Assembly: GCA_949987705.1 (NCBI GenBank)
Contig: OX465282.1
Coordinates: 97,080,070 to 97,144,069, forward strand
Reading direction: 5' to 3'
DNA: 64,000 nucleotides
Source of the DNA: Thereva unica
Lineage: Eukaryota > Arthropoda > Insecta > Diptera > Therevidae
The notes below the pieces were generated by a model. The model did no database searches and had not been told where the DNA came from. It worked only from the letters and a program-made list of their open reading frames with translations. Shown here in pieces: positions 31,433 to 42,073 of the stretch (positions within the stretch are counted from its first letter, which is position 1; every line of letters begins with the position of its first letter). The position numbers and the translations under genes are program-made.

Positions 31433-33136
31433 TTTTATTTCCAAGTAAATTTTGCTTTATTCAAATATTGAAAAAAAAAACAATAATCGAAAATATTGAA
31501 AATAGCTTAAATTTTTATTTCTAGGTAAGAGCACAGTTATAATTAAGGATAATTTGTTTTCACATAATAAATAATTAAAAAAGTTCAAAATAAATTCATT
31601 AAATTATATTTACATTAAAAATTTCAAATTCATTTATTTAAATTCCATCGTCCGTTAAATTGTCCGCGCCGCGCCAATCTGTTAGCTAAGGCGGAATCTA
31701 AAATCCGTCGAGCGGCGCGGCAAAAGTTGTCGCGCCAATCTGTTTCTACCTTTAAGCAGTAAAAATCAGCAGGTTGCGTTCTTTGAGACGTTTTGACAGA
31801 TCTTTTCTGCTCCCATTTGCCTTGCTCTGCGTTTTTTGAGCCTGCTCTGAGATGAGAATTCTCACTTTTTCTGCTCCACCAAATTTGTAGGAGCAGGCAG
31901 AGCAGCCAAATTCTTCTTCTTCTTTTTCTTTTGACAATTGTCAAATTGAAAGCAGGGAAAAACGGAAAATTGATTTATGAATGATTTATTGGGAAAATAC
32001 TTGGAAATATTAAAAATTACACATTAATTTTTATAAAAATAACATTTCGATGCTATTCAATTGTTTTTATTGGTATATATTTCTTTTTCTAAAATTGACA
32101 TTCGTATCTAACCTCAAAACACAGAATTTGGAGCAGAATTTAGCAGAAAGGTGTTTTTTGAGCTTATTGCTATTATTTGATTTTTTCAGCTCTGACACCA
32201 ATCTGACAGCCGCTCCCAATTGAGCCGCTCTGCTCTGCTCTGAACTTTTTATGCAGTCATCGAACACACATACTTTGTAGTAGTTTTATTAGACTACTAG
32301 TACTGTTTGTTGATTCGACGCTACAAATTTAGCAAGGCTCAAAGAAAATAACACGGCCATTTATACTTGCGACTCACGTCAAACCTGACTGTGTATGGGG
32401 GTATACAGCCGCTGCCATAAGTGTGCTCAGCAAAACCGGTTTTATTCAACCCTTCGGAACACACACGGGGCGTAAATTGTGCGTAGTAAATTTGAATGCT
32501 ACCAAGACTCTCTCAACTACAGGCCCCGAAGGAGAGTTTTTCATGGGCCTCAACTCGGTCCATAAATTCACCGGAGTGAGCGGAATAAACATGGCGCGGA
32601 ATAAGTTCGGGAACGTTTTGGTTATAGTTTTGCAGTAAAAAGTGGTAAAATATTGTATTTTAACACTTTTAACTGCACTTGGATTTACCAGTGAATAGTT
32701 TATTAGTGATTTAATTAAAAAAAAAATAAAAATAATTTAGTGATTAAGTGTCTTTTAAGTGTTTTAATTGTTAAGGCGAACAACTGTTTTTACATTCACG
32801 GTGTTTTTTCATGTTTATTTACGAAAAAAATGTTGAAAATTTAATGTTTTGTTTAGGTATGGGATTACAAGTGATTTTACAGTGATTAATACATATATTA
32901 TGTAATTATTATTAAAAATATAGGTGTAGAAAAACACTTTTCTTATTCACTTTTCATTTCACACTTTTCTGCATATATATGTTTAATAATAATTGCATAA
33001 TAAATTATTTAATGACTTTAAAATCACTTTTAATTAAATAATCAGCATATTTTTCCTTAATAAACACGAAAAAAATACCGCGGAAGTAAAATAAATTGCT
33101 CACCTCAACAATTAACACACTTAAAACTCACTAATA

Positions 33137-33603
33137 GCCTCGACACACGTACGCATTTATGACGAAAATTCAGCATTAATTAGGAATTTGAACCTCATTA
33201 ATTAGGAAAACCGATTAGGAAAATTTTGGTTAATCGATTAGGAAAATCCAGAACAGAGCCATCTGTAGTCCGGTAAATTATTGGAATAAACTCAGTTTTG
33301 ATGTTTGTTCCAGTGTCATACGTTGCCAAGTGATTTAAATTTGTTTTGAAGTTGCTTACTACAACAGGCTATAAAGCCTTTCGGGCCGTAATGTGTTTAT
33401 ATATTAAATTATTATAATGTATTAATCTCAAATAAGCCATATTCCTTCTTTTTTTATTCGTCGCTGACATTTTTCACTACACTACCACTTGTCATCTGAG
33501 AACTGTCATAATATAAAGACGTATTTTAATGTGTGTCACTCCCTAAAACCGTTCGTCATAAATGATGAATATTCGTAATTTTTTGACTGCCGTGTGTCGA
33601 GGC
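33137..33603. mobile_element. 467-bp MITE, GCCTCGACACACG ends
   Basis: Perfect 13-bp inverted ends GCCTCGACACACG, flanked by TA (or TAA). The related sequence at 47165-47515 (CACTTAATCAC) lacks it, giving an empty site in element C. Confidence 0.8.
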
Positions 33604-33857
33604 TATTAATCACTATTTTTTTTTAATTTTTTCTTATTAAATCACTAAAGAACTAATCACTGATAATCCATGTATAGTTTAAAGTAATAACTTACAATGA
33701 TTTTCCAATTTTTACCACAAAAATATAACGAAAAAAATCCCGAGCCTATTCCGCGCCATGTTTATTCTAACCAAATGTCAGATTTGTGGACCGGCTTCAG
33801 CTATGGTTGTATTAGTTAAAGAGAAAACTTCATGGCCTGTAATGGAGGGGTCTTGAT

Positions 33858-34553
33858 CAAAGCCTTCTACATTTACAAGCCATGCACAACAAAATTTCAC
33901 ACTCACATTCAAAGGTGCATGGGACTTCAATTTTGCTGTCAGACTGTGTGGAGTGCGGTTATGTACGTTTATTGGGAATAAATTATTGGGGATAAAATCT
34001 TCTTTAAACCAAATAAAAACAAAAATTATGGACATTAATTGTAACATTTATTAACTACATATTAAATAGTTGTGATAATAATGCAAATAATAAATGTAAC
34101 GTAAATAATGTAATGTATAAATGTAATAAACGAAAATTTTGCTTTTATCTTTATAAAAAAACTATTATTTTTAACAAAAAATCCCGGCACTTTCATTAAT
34201 AGAAAACTTTCCGCGGCACGAAACACTTGTTTTCCTCGTTATCAAAGGGATTTTGATATTTTTTTCTCCATTGCCAACATAAACCCCGTAAATCTTATTA
34301 ATAACACTATTTATTTAAATTGCAAATTTATGACAGGTAAATTGGGTACTTTTTGCATTATTGTACGTTTTTTACATTGATGGAATAGCTCTTATTTTCA
34401 ATAAAATCACACTCGAAACAGCACTTTCCACGGAACGAAAACTTCTTTCCCTTTGATTTTAATGGGACTTCGATATTTCACGAATTTAAGTTGGGACTTC
34501 ATACAACCACACACACACACCTACAGCATGGCTTGTAAATATAGAAGGCTTTG
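33858..34553. mobile_element. Non-autonomous hAT element, 696 bp
   Basis: Starts CAAAGCCTTCTACATTTACA, ends with the complement, and has an exact 8-bp duplication GTCTTGAT (33850-33857, 34554-34561). Same family as 13744-14677. Confidence 0.88.
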
Positions 34554-34889
34554 GTCTTGATGCTACACAGGAACGTTTACATGTATTGTAAATAAAATTC
34601 ACTTGTCAGACAAAAACAGAGCTAAAGAAAACAAGAGATAGAAATAACATTTCATATGTGTGTCAGTTTTCACGCGTTTGCTTTTGCGTGAAAAATGTTT
34701 TGTTAAGTTCTTCCGCTCCCTTCCCTCTCTCATCTATAAAACCGGTTTTACTTGCCATGGATGGGGGGTGCTACACGGAGACTCAAGAAGTCGGCCGAAC
34801 TCAGATTTGAGTCTCGTTATTTAATGCTACACGAGGCTGTCTTCAGCTTAGATAATTCCTTATATATGAAAGCCTTGACTGTGTGTGTA

Positions 34890-35100
34890 GTAAGCGGCGT
34901 TTCTTTATTTTCATTTGTCAGAAAGAGAAGAGAAAGAAATGTGCATTTGTGTTAGTTTTCACCCAGGGAATTTCTGGATGAAAATTCTTTCGTTAAGGAT
35001 TCGTCAAGCGCGCCTTCTTTCCCTTCTCTTCCCTCGTTTCTTGCCTGTAAAACCGGTTTTTTTGTACCCCACAATGTGCACCGTCTGTATACCCCCTATA
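34890..35100 (+). repeat. AACCGGTT-palindrome repeat, diverged copy 4
   Basis: Carries AAAACCGGTTTT at 35049 followed by GCACCGTCTGTATACCCCC, and a diverged body (TTTTCACCCAGGG, CTTCTTTCCCTTCTCTTCCC). Only one half is recognisable. Confidence 0.5.
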
Positions 35101-35508
35101 ATAGCTGCGTTCCATTGGAAGATTTTTTCTACTCCCGAGTATATGGCCAATGGAACGCGATTTTTGATATAAGAAGTGAACAAGGGTATAATAAAACAAT
35201 TTTTTGTCCTTACCGTATTATATCTATCAATATTATCCATTTTATAATTTTTTTAATTCCACTGTTATTTATTTTATTAACTTTAAACTGTTATTTGTTT
35301 TGTTTACTTTAAAAATACACCATAAAATAATTAATCTGACAGTTTATTTTAACTGAAAAAACAAAAAGCCATCTACTTTTAAGTAGCTAAAGCTTGAAAA
35401 CCTGGCGGAAATTTTATGCGTTTCTACTAGGAGTGAAATCCCCCAAAACAAGAGCAGGGGTAGTTGGAGGTCCTCGGGAGTAGCAAATATCGCCCAATGA
35501 GGCAAATG

Positions 35509-35960
35509 AGGCAAATTACACGGCATAACATTTCTTCCATCAACACTTCCAATAATTCCAATAAACCGGTTTTATAGGCAAGGGGTCGCGGGGAAGTTTG
35601 TTACTTGTGCATCCCAAAGAGTGAAATTACACGGCCATTCACTTGGGACTCACGTCAAACCTGTCTGTGTAAAATTTGAGTATTACACGGTGCATTTAAA
35701 TTTCTGCCTCTTTTCCGTGTAACAATTCTATTGTCTATGTGGTTGTGCACAAAACAACAAAAATTCTTATAATTATCGCAGTCCCAGCGAAGAAAGTTAT
35801 GCTTGTGTTAGTGTAATTTGCTGTGAGACCGAAATTTTTCTTGGATTCACAAGTGAGACCAACACATGCACTTCCCTGCGCCCCCTTGTCTAAAAAACCG
35901 GTTTATTGGAAGTGATTGGAAAGTGAGTCTGGGAAAGTGATAGGTCGTGTAATTTGGCTC
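35509..35960. mobile_element. MITE with ACCGGTTT inside its terminal repeats
   Basis: Left GAGGCAAATTACACGG and right CGTGTAATTTGGCTC; about 75 bp inward both arms read TTCCAATAAACCGGTTT. AATTACACGG words occur again at 35620, 36935 and 36957, so part of the neighbourhood derives from this family. Target duplication not determined. Confidence 0.6.
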
Positions 35961-36069
35961 AAAAAATTCTCGACTGCACAGAGCAACACACTAACACAAT
36001 CATAATTTCATTCTCGGGGCCTACGAAAATGACTTAGCTTAACTGACAGTTTGTACACAGCTACATATA

Positions 36070-36513
36070 CCACGTTTACAAGCGGAGTTTCACTCCCGGA
36101 TCTTCAGTCCAAAGTAAAACTCCCGATGGGTTTATAAGCAATGGGAGTGAAAATTAAAAATACTTTCTGGTTTGAAATGACAGCTCCAAGCTCAAATTTA
36201 AAATCATAGCAAAGACAAATTGTAAACCCAATGTTTAATTTAATGTATTTAAAAAATCAATAAATAAAGAAAAAAACTATTGTAGCAAAATAAAACACCC
36301 AGCTTCTTCTTTACTAAGTTTTCCCCCCTTGGAAAAAAATCTCACTCCAAGTCAGCGTTTATAAGCACAACATAAACCGGGATCGAAGTTTCACTCCAGC
36401 TTTTTCTTCGGGAGCGAAAATCCAAGTTCTGGAGTTTCACTCCCAGTTTATAAGCGGTGTTTCACTCCGGATCGAAACTTCCATCCGGAGGGAAACTCCG
36501 CTTATAAACGTAG
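36070..36513. mobile_element. 444-bp MITE with TA duplication
   Basis: Ends CCACGTTTACAAGCGGAGTT and AACTCCGCTTATAAACGTAG, flanked by TA on both sides (36068-36069, 36514-36515). Internal repeats of GGAGTTTCACTCC in both orientations. Mariner-like by target only. Confidence 0.75.
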
Positions 36514-36515
36514 TA

Positions 36516-37521
36516 ATAGGCTGTGTTTTTTTAATGAACTGGCTGGTTCTTCGCCATATGAAATCGAAAACCCAGGTTCTATCGAGGTCTATCTGGGTCT
36601 CTATCGAGGTTACTGGGAAATTTTAAAATTTCCCTGCTTTCCAGAACGCGCCCTACTTCAAGCAGGAGGAGAAATGTCATTCAAATTTTGTAAATATTAG
36701 GATGACAGGTTTTAAAAAAAATCTAATTTAATATATTTTATAGAAAGGAGCTTACTACGAAATGAATTAAGTCAGAAGGGTAGGAAGGAAGGAAGGAAAA
36801 TGCTCTTAATTCAGTCAAACCGTCCAGGGATACTGGATCCTGTTCTTTTAGCAGACTTGACAGGAAAATTGAAATTCATTTACCAAATAAACTGTGTATA
36901 TGTTTTTAAATTAGAAAATATTAGAAATGTTATGCCGTGTAATTTGCATCATAGGCCGTGTAATTTGGCTCAATTGCTTGCTAGTTCTAGTACTTTTTCA
37001 TTTAGTATAATTCGACTGGAACTTTATTTTGTCCGACTGATCTCGCTCATGCAACGCACCGGCTTTCTCATTTTTATCAATCTTGTCAAGAATGAAAAGG
37101 GAACTCCGGTATTGGCCCTGCATGCGCATACCATCTCACCTGCGTTTTAGATTTAGTTTGCCGGTCGGTCCAAAACGGTGTGCTTTGGCTGGCACTAAAC
37201 CGAATTAGTGGACTTTCCAGTTGCCGTCTCCAGGCTGGAGGTGAGTAATGTTTCCTCCGACAAGGTTGAAGGTAGCATTTGTGCAGGTGTACTATGGCTG
37301 GTACTAGCTACACAACTGGTGATTGCCTCCACACTAAAGGCAAGCAAATTTTTATTTTTTGTTTTTTGTCTTCCATAAAAATCCCTAAAGTAATGTAGAA
37401 GTGAGTCCACTCCGCCAGAGCCGCTTACCAAGATAAGGCACTTATACACTCCGACTTTGCCCGTGGATCGGAGGGAACCGTTTGCGGCCAGCTCTCTTCA
37501 ACCACTAGCTGGTCATGCAGC
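36516..37521. other. Gap with MITE fragments
   Basis: 36524-36640 resembles the left arm of the 4384-4776 repeat. GGAAGGAAGGAAGGAAA is a short simple repeat at about 36785. Two CCGTGTAATTTG words at 36935 and 36957 match ends of the 35509 family. No gene recognised. Confidence 0.4.
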
Positions 37522-38747
37522 CCTCAGCCAAAGTCTAGTAATTACAAGTCTTTCATCTTCATACAAAATTTTCACCCGGTTGGTTGTGTGCGTGCATATA
37601 TGAACATCACTGCTGAGCAAAACTCAACGCATACTTCGTGAATTCAGCGAGACAAAGCCAGATTCTATCTTTACGGTAAAGTATGCAGAACAGAAAAGGA
37701 AAGAAAATTGAATCAGCTGTCAAAATTGAAGTCATCAAAACTTCAACTTCAACTTCAACAGTTTATTCAAATAAAATACATAAGATTATTACATGTTAGT
37801 ATGATAATTAAATACTAGCCAAAAGGCAACCGTAAAATGTATGCAACATACTTAAGTATTAAGTTCAATTGTAGGTACAGCTAGTTACAAAGTTCTTACA
37901 TTTGTGATGAAACGGAGCCAGGTGAATAGGCTGGCTGCTAGGTTCTTACTTTTACATATCACAGTAAAGTAACAAAATACAAAAAACAAAAAAGCGGACG
38001 AGGCCACGCACATGCCTAGTCCAATATAGACACTCTGCTTGAGTATAGAAAGGTTGAGTAAGGCAATGACACCTCAGAGCACAGACACAATGCGTTTAGC
38101 AGTGCAGGGAGGAGTCATTGCCAAAACAACATTCTTTACATCTATATACATTATTATTATCTTAATCATATTATTTACATTATCCTATAGAAGGTACTTT
38201 AGTCAGTCCAAGTTCTTTACACTTTAAAACACAGCTACACTGTAGCAATAAATAAGGTAAATGAATAGTTAAGTAACAAAGCAAAATTTAAGGATTAAAT
38301 AGATTATTAGATTAGAAATATGGTAAAACAAATAATACAGTATCCTAACTGGATTGTAATCAAGATTAATTAATAATTAATTCAAAAGGGCACTTCAGGC
38401 ACTATCAGTAATGCACTTCTTTAATAGCGAAAGGCACAGTTTATATGTTATTCGTATAAAATTCAAATTCAAATTCCATAGCTTTAATAGCCGAGTTTTT
38501 ACTAATAGAAAGCTTATCCTACAGAATAAAGTTATATTTAATAGAGTATTGGTAATGTTACTTAAAAAAACAGTATAACTAGATAAATAAGGATATAAAA
38601 GAAATTTTTTTTATGATACAAAATAGCTTAACCTACAGTATATTATATATAGGCAGTTAGTGCTTTACATCATTCATATTTCAAATTTGTATAGTGCAAA
38701 GTGCTAAACAAGTTCAGGCGTCCGACAATTGTCCAACTGCAGTTATT

Positions 38748-41627
38748 TCATCCCCTACTGTGGGAAGAATCACGGCCAACATAGAAATCCGGGGGGGCAT
38801 GAGCAAAGTCGAGCGGGCTGAGGTAATAAGAGGGCCGAGAACTGGGATTGTCAGCCCAACATTTCCTTATTAACGGGTTCTCATGAAATTCCAGTTTGAG
38901 AGCACGAGCCTTCCATTTTTCCTGAAGGAAAGAGAGAAGAGGGGAGAGGTTAGCCCTGTCGTAAAGCTCTCGATTCGAGTACATCTTATTACGGGATTTG
39001 AACTTGATAGAGAGGCATTGCCTAAGGATCCTGCGCTCAAGCTTCTCAAGGTTACGAGCCCAAGTGGTGGAGATAGCGTGCCAGCAGGGAAAGCCATAAC
39101 TAATAATCGGCCTGATAATTTGCTTGTAGAGCAGCAACTTAGATTTTTGATTAAGATTACTGTTAAATTTTAGCACGGGGTTTAAGCGGCCGAGAACGCT
39201 TCTAACTTTAGCGATAGTAGCCATAGCATGCGAGTTGAATTTCAAGAGATGGTTAAAATTAACACCTAAGTATTTAAGTTTTCTCCCAGCCATGATACTG
39301 ACATCGTCCAGACGGAATTGAAGGGTGCCACAAACCTTGGTAGGACCCCTACGGCCCTTGCCCCAAGCATTCCGGAATGCAATGAACTGCGTCTTACTCA
39401 CGTTAAGTGATAGTCCCCAAGTACTATAAAAACGCTTAACAAGACCCACATGCTTGCACAGCCACTCCATACTTTTCAAAGGATCAGGATCCGAGGCATA
39501 AATCAGAGTATCGTCAGCATAAAGAATAGCTTTCGAACCAATACCAGGAACAGAGTGAGGGAGATCATGTAGATAGAGATTAAACAATTTGGGGCCTAGG
39601 ATGGAGCCTTGGGGAACCCCTGACAGTACATCGACCGGAGTAGAGGAGAGTTCTCCAATTTGGACCGACAGAGACCTGTTAGCCAAGAAGCTAGATAGAA
39701 TTCTAAGTATGTAGGGAGCGAAGCCCATTGAGGAGAGTTTATAAAGGAGGCCGGTATGCCAGACAGAGTCAAAGGCTGCCTTTATGTCCAAGGAGCAGAC
39801 AACGGTGGGGTTTTTACACCTAAGGCCCTGATTAATCGCATTGTGCAGAACTAGGAGAGCATGCTCTGTGGAATGGGCAGATTTGAAGCCGAACTGCTCA
39901 TGCGGTATGAGATTATGTTGCAGGCAGTGATGATCCAGGTCAAAGGCAATCTTGCGCTCGAGAAGTTTCCCTATATTAGAAAGGCAAGAAATAGGACGAA
40001 AATCTGCAGGGAAAGTACGCAGCGTTCCTTTAGGGATGGGGATTAATTTAGACGATTTCCAAGCAGTAGGGAAATAACAATTGTTCAGGCAGTTATTAAG
40101 AAGGGTGGAAAGTGGAGAGGATATATGGGGGCCGATCTTTTTTAAAATATAGTTGGAGATATTATCACTGCCTGCCGACCTTTTGCCGTTAAGTGAGTGA
40201 ATCAAGGAGTCCAGAGAACTGGGTTTGAAGAAAGGATAAGACAAGCTCTCGCTACAGGCAGGGATTTCCTCGAAATTAAAGTGGGAGTACGGTAGCTGAA
40301 GTTGAAGAGCCTCGACAGAGCGCGTGACCAGGTCACGGTTCGCAGGATTATAGCCAGGTTGCCTGAGTTGAAAAAGGTCTCGATAGTAGTCGGCGAATAC
40401 CTCAGGGATGTCCGATGGGGGGTGGTTTCCAGAATTAAGATTGTTAAACGGGTGGGGGCACTTTCTGCCAATGATCCTGTTAAGCTCCCTATATAGGGAA
40501 GGGCCAGGTCTCAAAGCACGGAGTTTGTTCTGAAAGGACGTGTTCATATAGGACGAAACACGTGCGTCAACAATCCGATTAAGCAACATTATTTGGTTAG
40601 CAAGGGCCATCGTCTGGGCGTTATGTTGGAAAAGGTTTCTCTCTAGCTGACGCTTAAGACTCCTGCGCCAGTTTTTACGTGTTAAGAAAAGAGACTGAAT
40701 ATCAGGAGGGAGTCTGTCACGAAACCCAAGAGGCTTTAAGGGCGCTACTCTATCCAAAAGGGAATTGAAGGTCGAATTTAGAAACGAGATGGAAGAGTCT
40801 ATGTCGTCGTTAGTCCAGTTACAAGAGGCCGGGCGTTGGAAGGAGAGGAGTGCGTCATTAAGATTAACGCCGAACTGTTTCCAGTCGACCCTATCCAGGA
40901 CACGGTATTTAGGCAAAGCAGAGAAGGAGGGAGCATAGGAAGAGAAACTAAATTCAAGCTCTAACGTGTAGTGGTCAGAGAAGGAAGGGGAGGTCGAACA
41001 CCGATGGAAGTTCAGGCTGCCCGATAGTTTGTGAGATGCTAGGAAAAGATCAATGCAGCTCATAGACCTGGGAAAAGAAGGGCCCCCCGGTCCAATAATA
41101 GAGAAAAAGTCGAGAAGAGGGTTATTTAGCTTCCAGTCCATAATAAGTTTACCGTTTCTATTTGTGGTAGAGTTAAACCAGCTAGGATGCTTGGCATTTA
41201 GGTCTCCCCCAATAAGTAGGCCCTCGTACCTGGGTTCAAGACGAGAGAGTTTCATCATCAGCAGAGAAAAGTCAGAGGCACTAACGTTGGAAGGCAAATA
41301 AAGAGAGATTAAAAGCATCTTACCCGAGACAGAATTGGGAAGATTGAGAGAGATTTCCACAGAAACATTGGAAAAAGGGAGGGAAAGGTGAATTTGGCGA
41401 GATACAAAGGTGCTCTTACATAAGAGGGCCGTGCCCTGAAAACTGTCGTTACGGTAAAGCTTATAGTTGTTGATAGATAGCTTAGCATTCGCATGTAAGT
41501 GGGTTTCCTGGAGACATAGGAAGTCATAATTGTTGGAATGGAGAAGGTCCCGCAAAGACCACCTCCGACCCAGGGAAATCAGGGAGCCAACATTCAGAGA
41601 CGCACACTTTAGAGCTCTAGTACTCAT
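38748..41627 (-). CDS. LINE ORF2: endonuclease and reverse transcriptase
   Basis: 959-aa protein; start chosen at ATG 41627, which overlaps the ORF1 stop by 11 nt (ATGAGTACTAG). APE endonuclease residues 1-230: SLNVGSL (N12), CLQETH (E41), GGDLNAKHPSW (D142, N144), FSDHYTLE (D218, H219). Reverse transcriptase about 480-740: FRPISCLSNIGKLLERKI, SLDIKAAFDSVW (D614), SGVPQGSILGP, ILYADDTLIY (D705, D706). A thumb and a tail with ISYGFPCWH follow. There is no RNase H, as in Jockey-clade elements. All catalytic residues are present and the frame is unbroken. The enzyme would nick target DNA and prime cDNA synthesis from it. Confidence 0.92.
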   Translation of the reverse strand: MSTRALKCASLNVGSLISLGRRWSLRDLLHSNNYDFLCLQETHLHANAKLSINNYKLYRNDSFQGTALLCKSTFVSRQIHLSLPFSNVSVEISLNLPNSVSGKMLLISLYLPSNVSASDFSLLMMKLSRLEPRYEGLLIGGDLNAKHPSWFNSTTNRNGKLIMDWKLNNPLLDFFSIIGPGGPSFPRSMSCIDLFLASHKLSGSLNFHRCSTSPSFSDHYTLELEFSFSSYAPSFSALPKYRVLDRVDWKQFGVNLNDALLSFQRPASCNWTNDDIDSSISFLNSTFNSLLDRVAPLKPLGFRDRLPPDIQSLFLTRKNWRRSLKRQLERNLFQHNAQTMALANQIMLLNRIVDARVSSYMNTSFQNKLRALRPGPSLYRELNRIIGRKCPHPFNNLNSGNHPPSDIPEVFADYYRDLFQLRQPGYNPANRDLVTRSVEALQLQLPYSHFNFEEIPACSESLSYPFFKPSSLDSLIHSLNGKRSAGSDNISNYILKKIGPHISSPLSTLLNNCLNNCYFPTAWKSSKLIPIPKGTLRTFPADFRPISCLSNIGKLLERKIAFDLDHHCLQHNLIPHEQFGFKSAHSTEHALLVLHNAINQGLRCKNPTVVCSLDIKAAFDSVWHTGLLYKLSSMGFAPYILRILSSFLANRSLSVQIGELSSTPVDVLSGVPQGSILGPKLFNLYLHDLPHSVPGIGSKAILYADDTLIYASDPDPLKSMEWLCKHVGLVKRFYSTWGLSLNVSKTQFIAFRNAWGKGRRGPTKVCGTLQFRLDDVSIMAGRKLKYLGVNFNHLLKFNSHAMATIAKVRSVLGRLNPVLKFNSNLNQKSKLLLYKQIIRPIISYGFPCWHAISTTWARNLEKLERRILRQCLSIKFKSRNKMYSNRELYDRANLSPLLSFLQEKWKARALKLEFHENPLIRKCWADNPSSRPSYYLSPLDFAHAPPDFYVGRDSSHSRG

Positions 41628-42073
41628 CTCCCACCAGAGAGAAGTAGAACCCCAAAATGGCCGTCTTCCTATCCTGCCCCCTGACCCCCCTGAGTTGCGG
41701 CAAAAACTTCCGGATCTTATCCAACAGTTGAGAGAGCGACATTCCATAAGTATCCTCCGGGTGAAGGATTTCATTAATTTCTTCAGAAAAGTTATAATTC
41801 TTTGGCGGATGGGGAGGAGGGTCGCTCCTAAAGCAGTCAGCATAGGTTTGGGGCCCGGAAGGGGAGCGGGTTTTCCCCAAGGAGGGAAATTGGTTGGTAT
41901 CGGCAGATACCTTTGCTTGGAACCGCTGACCAGACCTCAGCCGCTTACGCAGCTCCTCCCTTCTGAGGTACACAGGGCAACCATTAAAGTTGGCGGGATG
42001 CCCGAAGGCACGACAGTTCACGCAAAAAGGCTCACTGTCCTTCATGTTTTCAGGAGTGCGAAGGCATTCCCTA
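41617..42073 (-). pseudogene. LINE ORF1, C-terminal fragment
   Basis: Only the end of the gag-like ORF1 is present: CLRTPENMKDSEPFCVNC then GHPANFNGCPVYLRREELRK, the final zinc-knuckle block typical of Jockey gag (NHPANYxGCP). It ends YFSLVGDEY at 41617. Everything before the last knuckle was lost by 5' truncation. The apparent upstream residues are target DNA. Confidence 0.85.

Larger units (their letters stand above)
29128..31753. mobile_element. Inner inverted-repeat element with GC-rich termini
   Basis: Left: GGTACAAACAGATTGGCGCG; right: CGCGCCAATCTGTTTCTACC, bordered by TTTAA on both sides. The GC-rich ends (TTGTCGCGG, CCGCGCC) contrast with the AT-rich interior. The left 440 bp is repeated directly at 29675-30127. 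Open frames of 80-110 codons in the repeated part are copies of each other on the reverse strand and show no transposase motif. Confidence 0.6.
29095..32271. mobile_element. Outer inverted-repeat element, GTGTGTTCGATGACTGC ends
   Basis: The left end GTGTGTTCGATGACTGC (29095-29111) is mirrored at 32255-32271. It encloses the second inverted-repeat element at 29128-31753. Target duplication not clear. The right flank segment 31755-32255 repeats CTGCTC and TCTGCTC words. No transposase frame. Confidence 0.5.
32503..34559. mobile_element. Element C: inverted-repeat transposon, CAAGAC ends
   Basis: Ends CAAGACTCTCTCAACTACAG and ...GTCTTG (arms of about 150 bp, diverged), flanked by ATGCTAC (32496-32502, 34560-34566). 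Both arms include GGAATAAACATGGCGCGGAA in their inner part. The right end is split by a hAT MITE. A partial third copy is at 47165-47515. No transposase frame. Confidence 0.7.
32397..34755 (-). mobile_element. AACCGGTT-palindrome element, copy 3, with three nested insertions
   Basis: Palindromes at 32432 and 34738 bound it; the outer left end reads GGGGTATACAGCCGCTGCCA. The reverse complement of 34566-34737 matches the body of copies 1 and 2. Inside it sit element C (32503-34559), a mariner-like MITE and a hAT MITE. Confidence 0.7.
37741..42073 (-). mobile_element. 5'-truncated Jockey-like LINE, ORF2 intact
   Basis: Exact 13-bp duplication GAAGTCATCAAAA (37728-37740, 42074-42086). On the reverse strand it begins inside ORF1 (42073), carries an intact ORF2 (41627-38748) and about 1 kb of 3' UTR, and ends with tandem TTGAAG repeats at 37741-37760. 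A clean TSD plus an open 2.9-kb frame indicate a recent insertion. Autonomous activity is unlikely, because the promoter and the start of ORF1 are missing. Confidence 0.9.
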
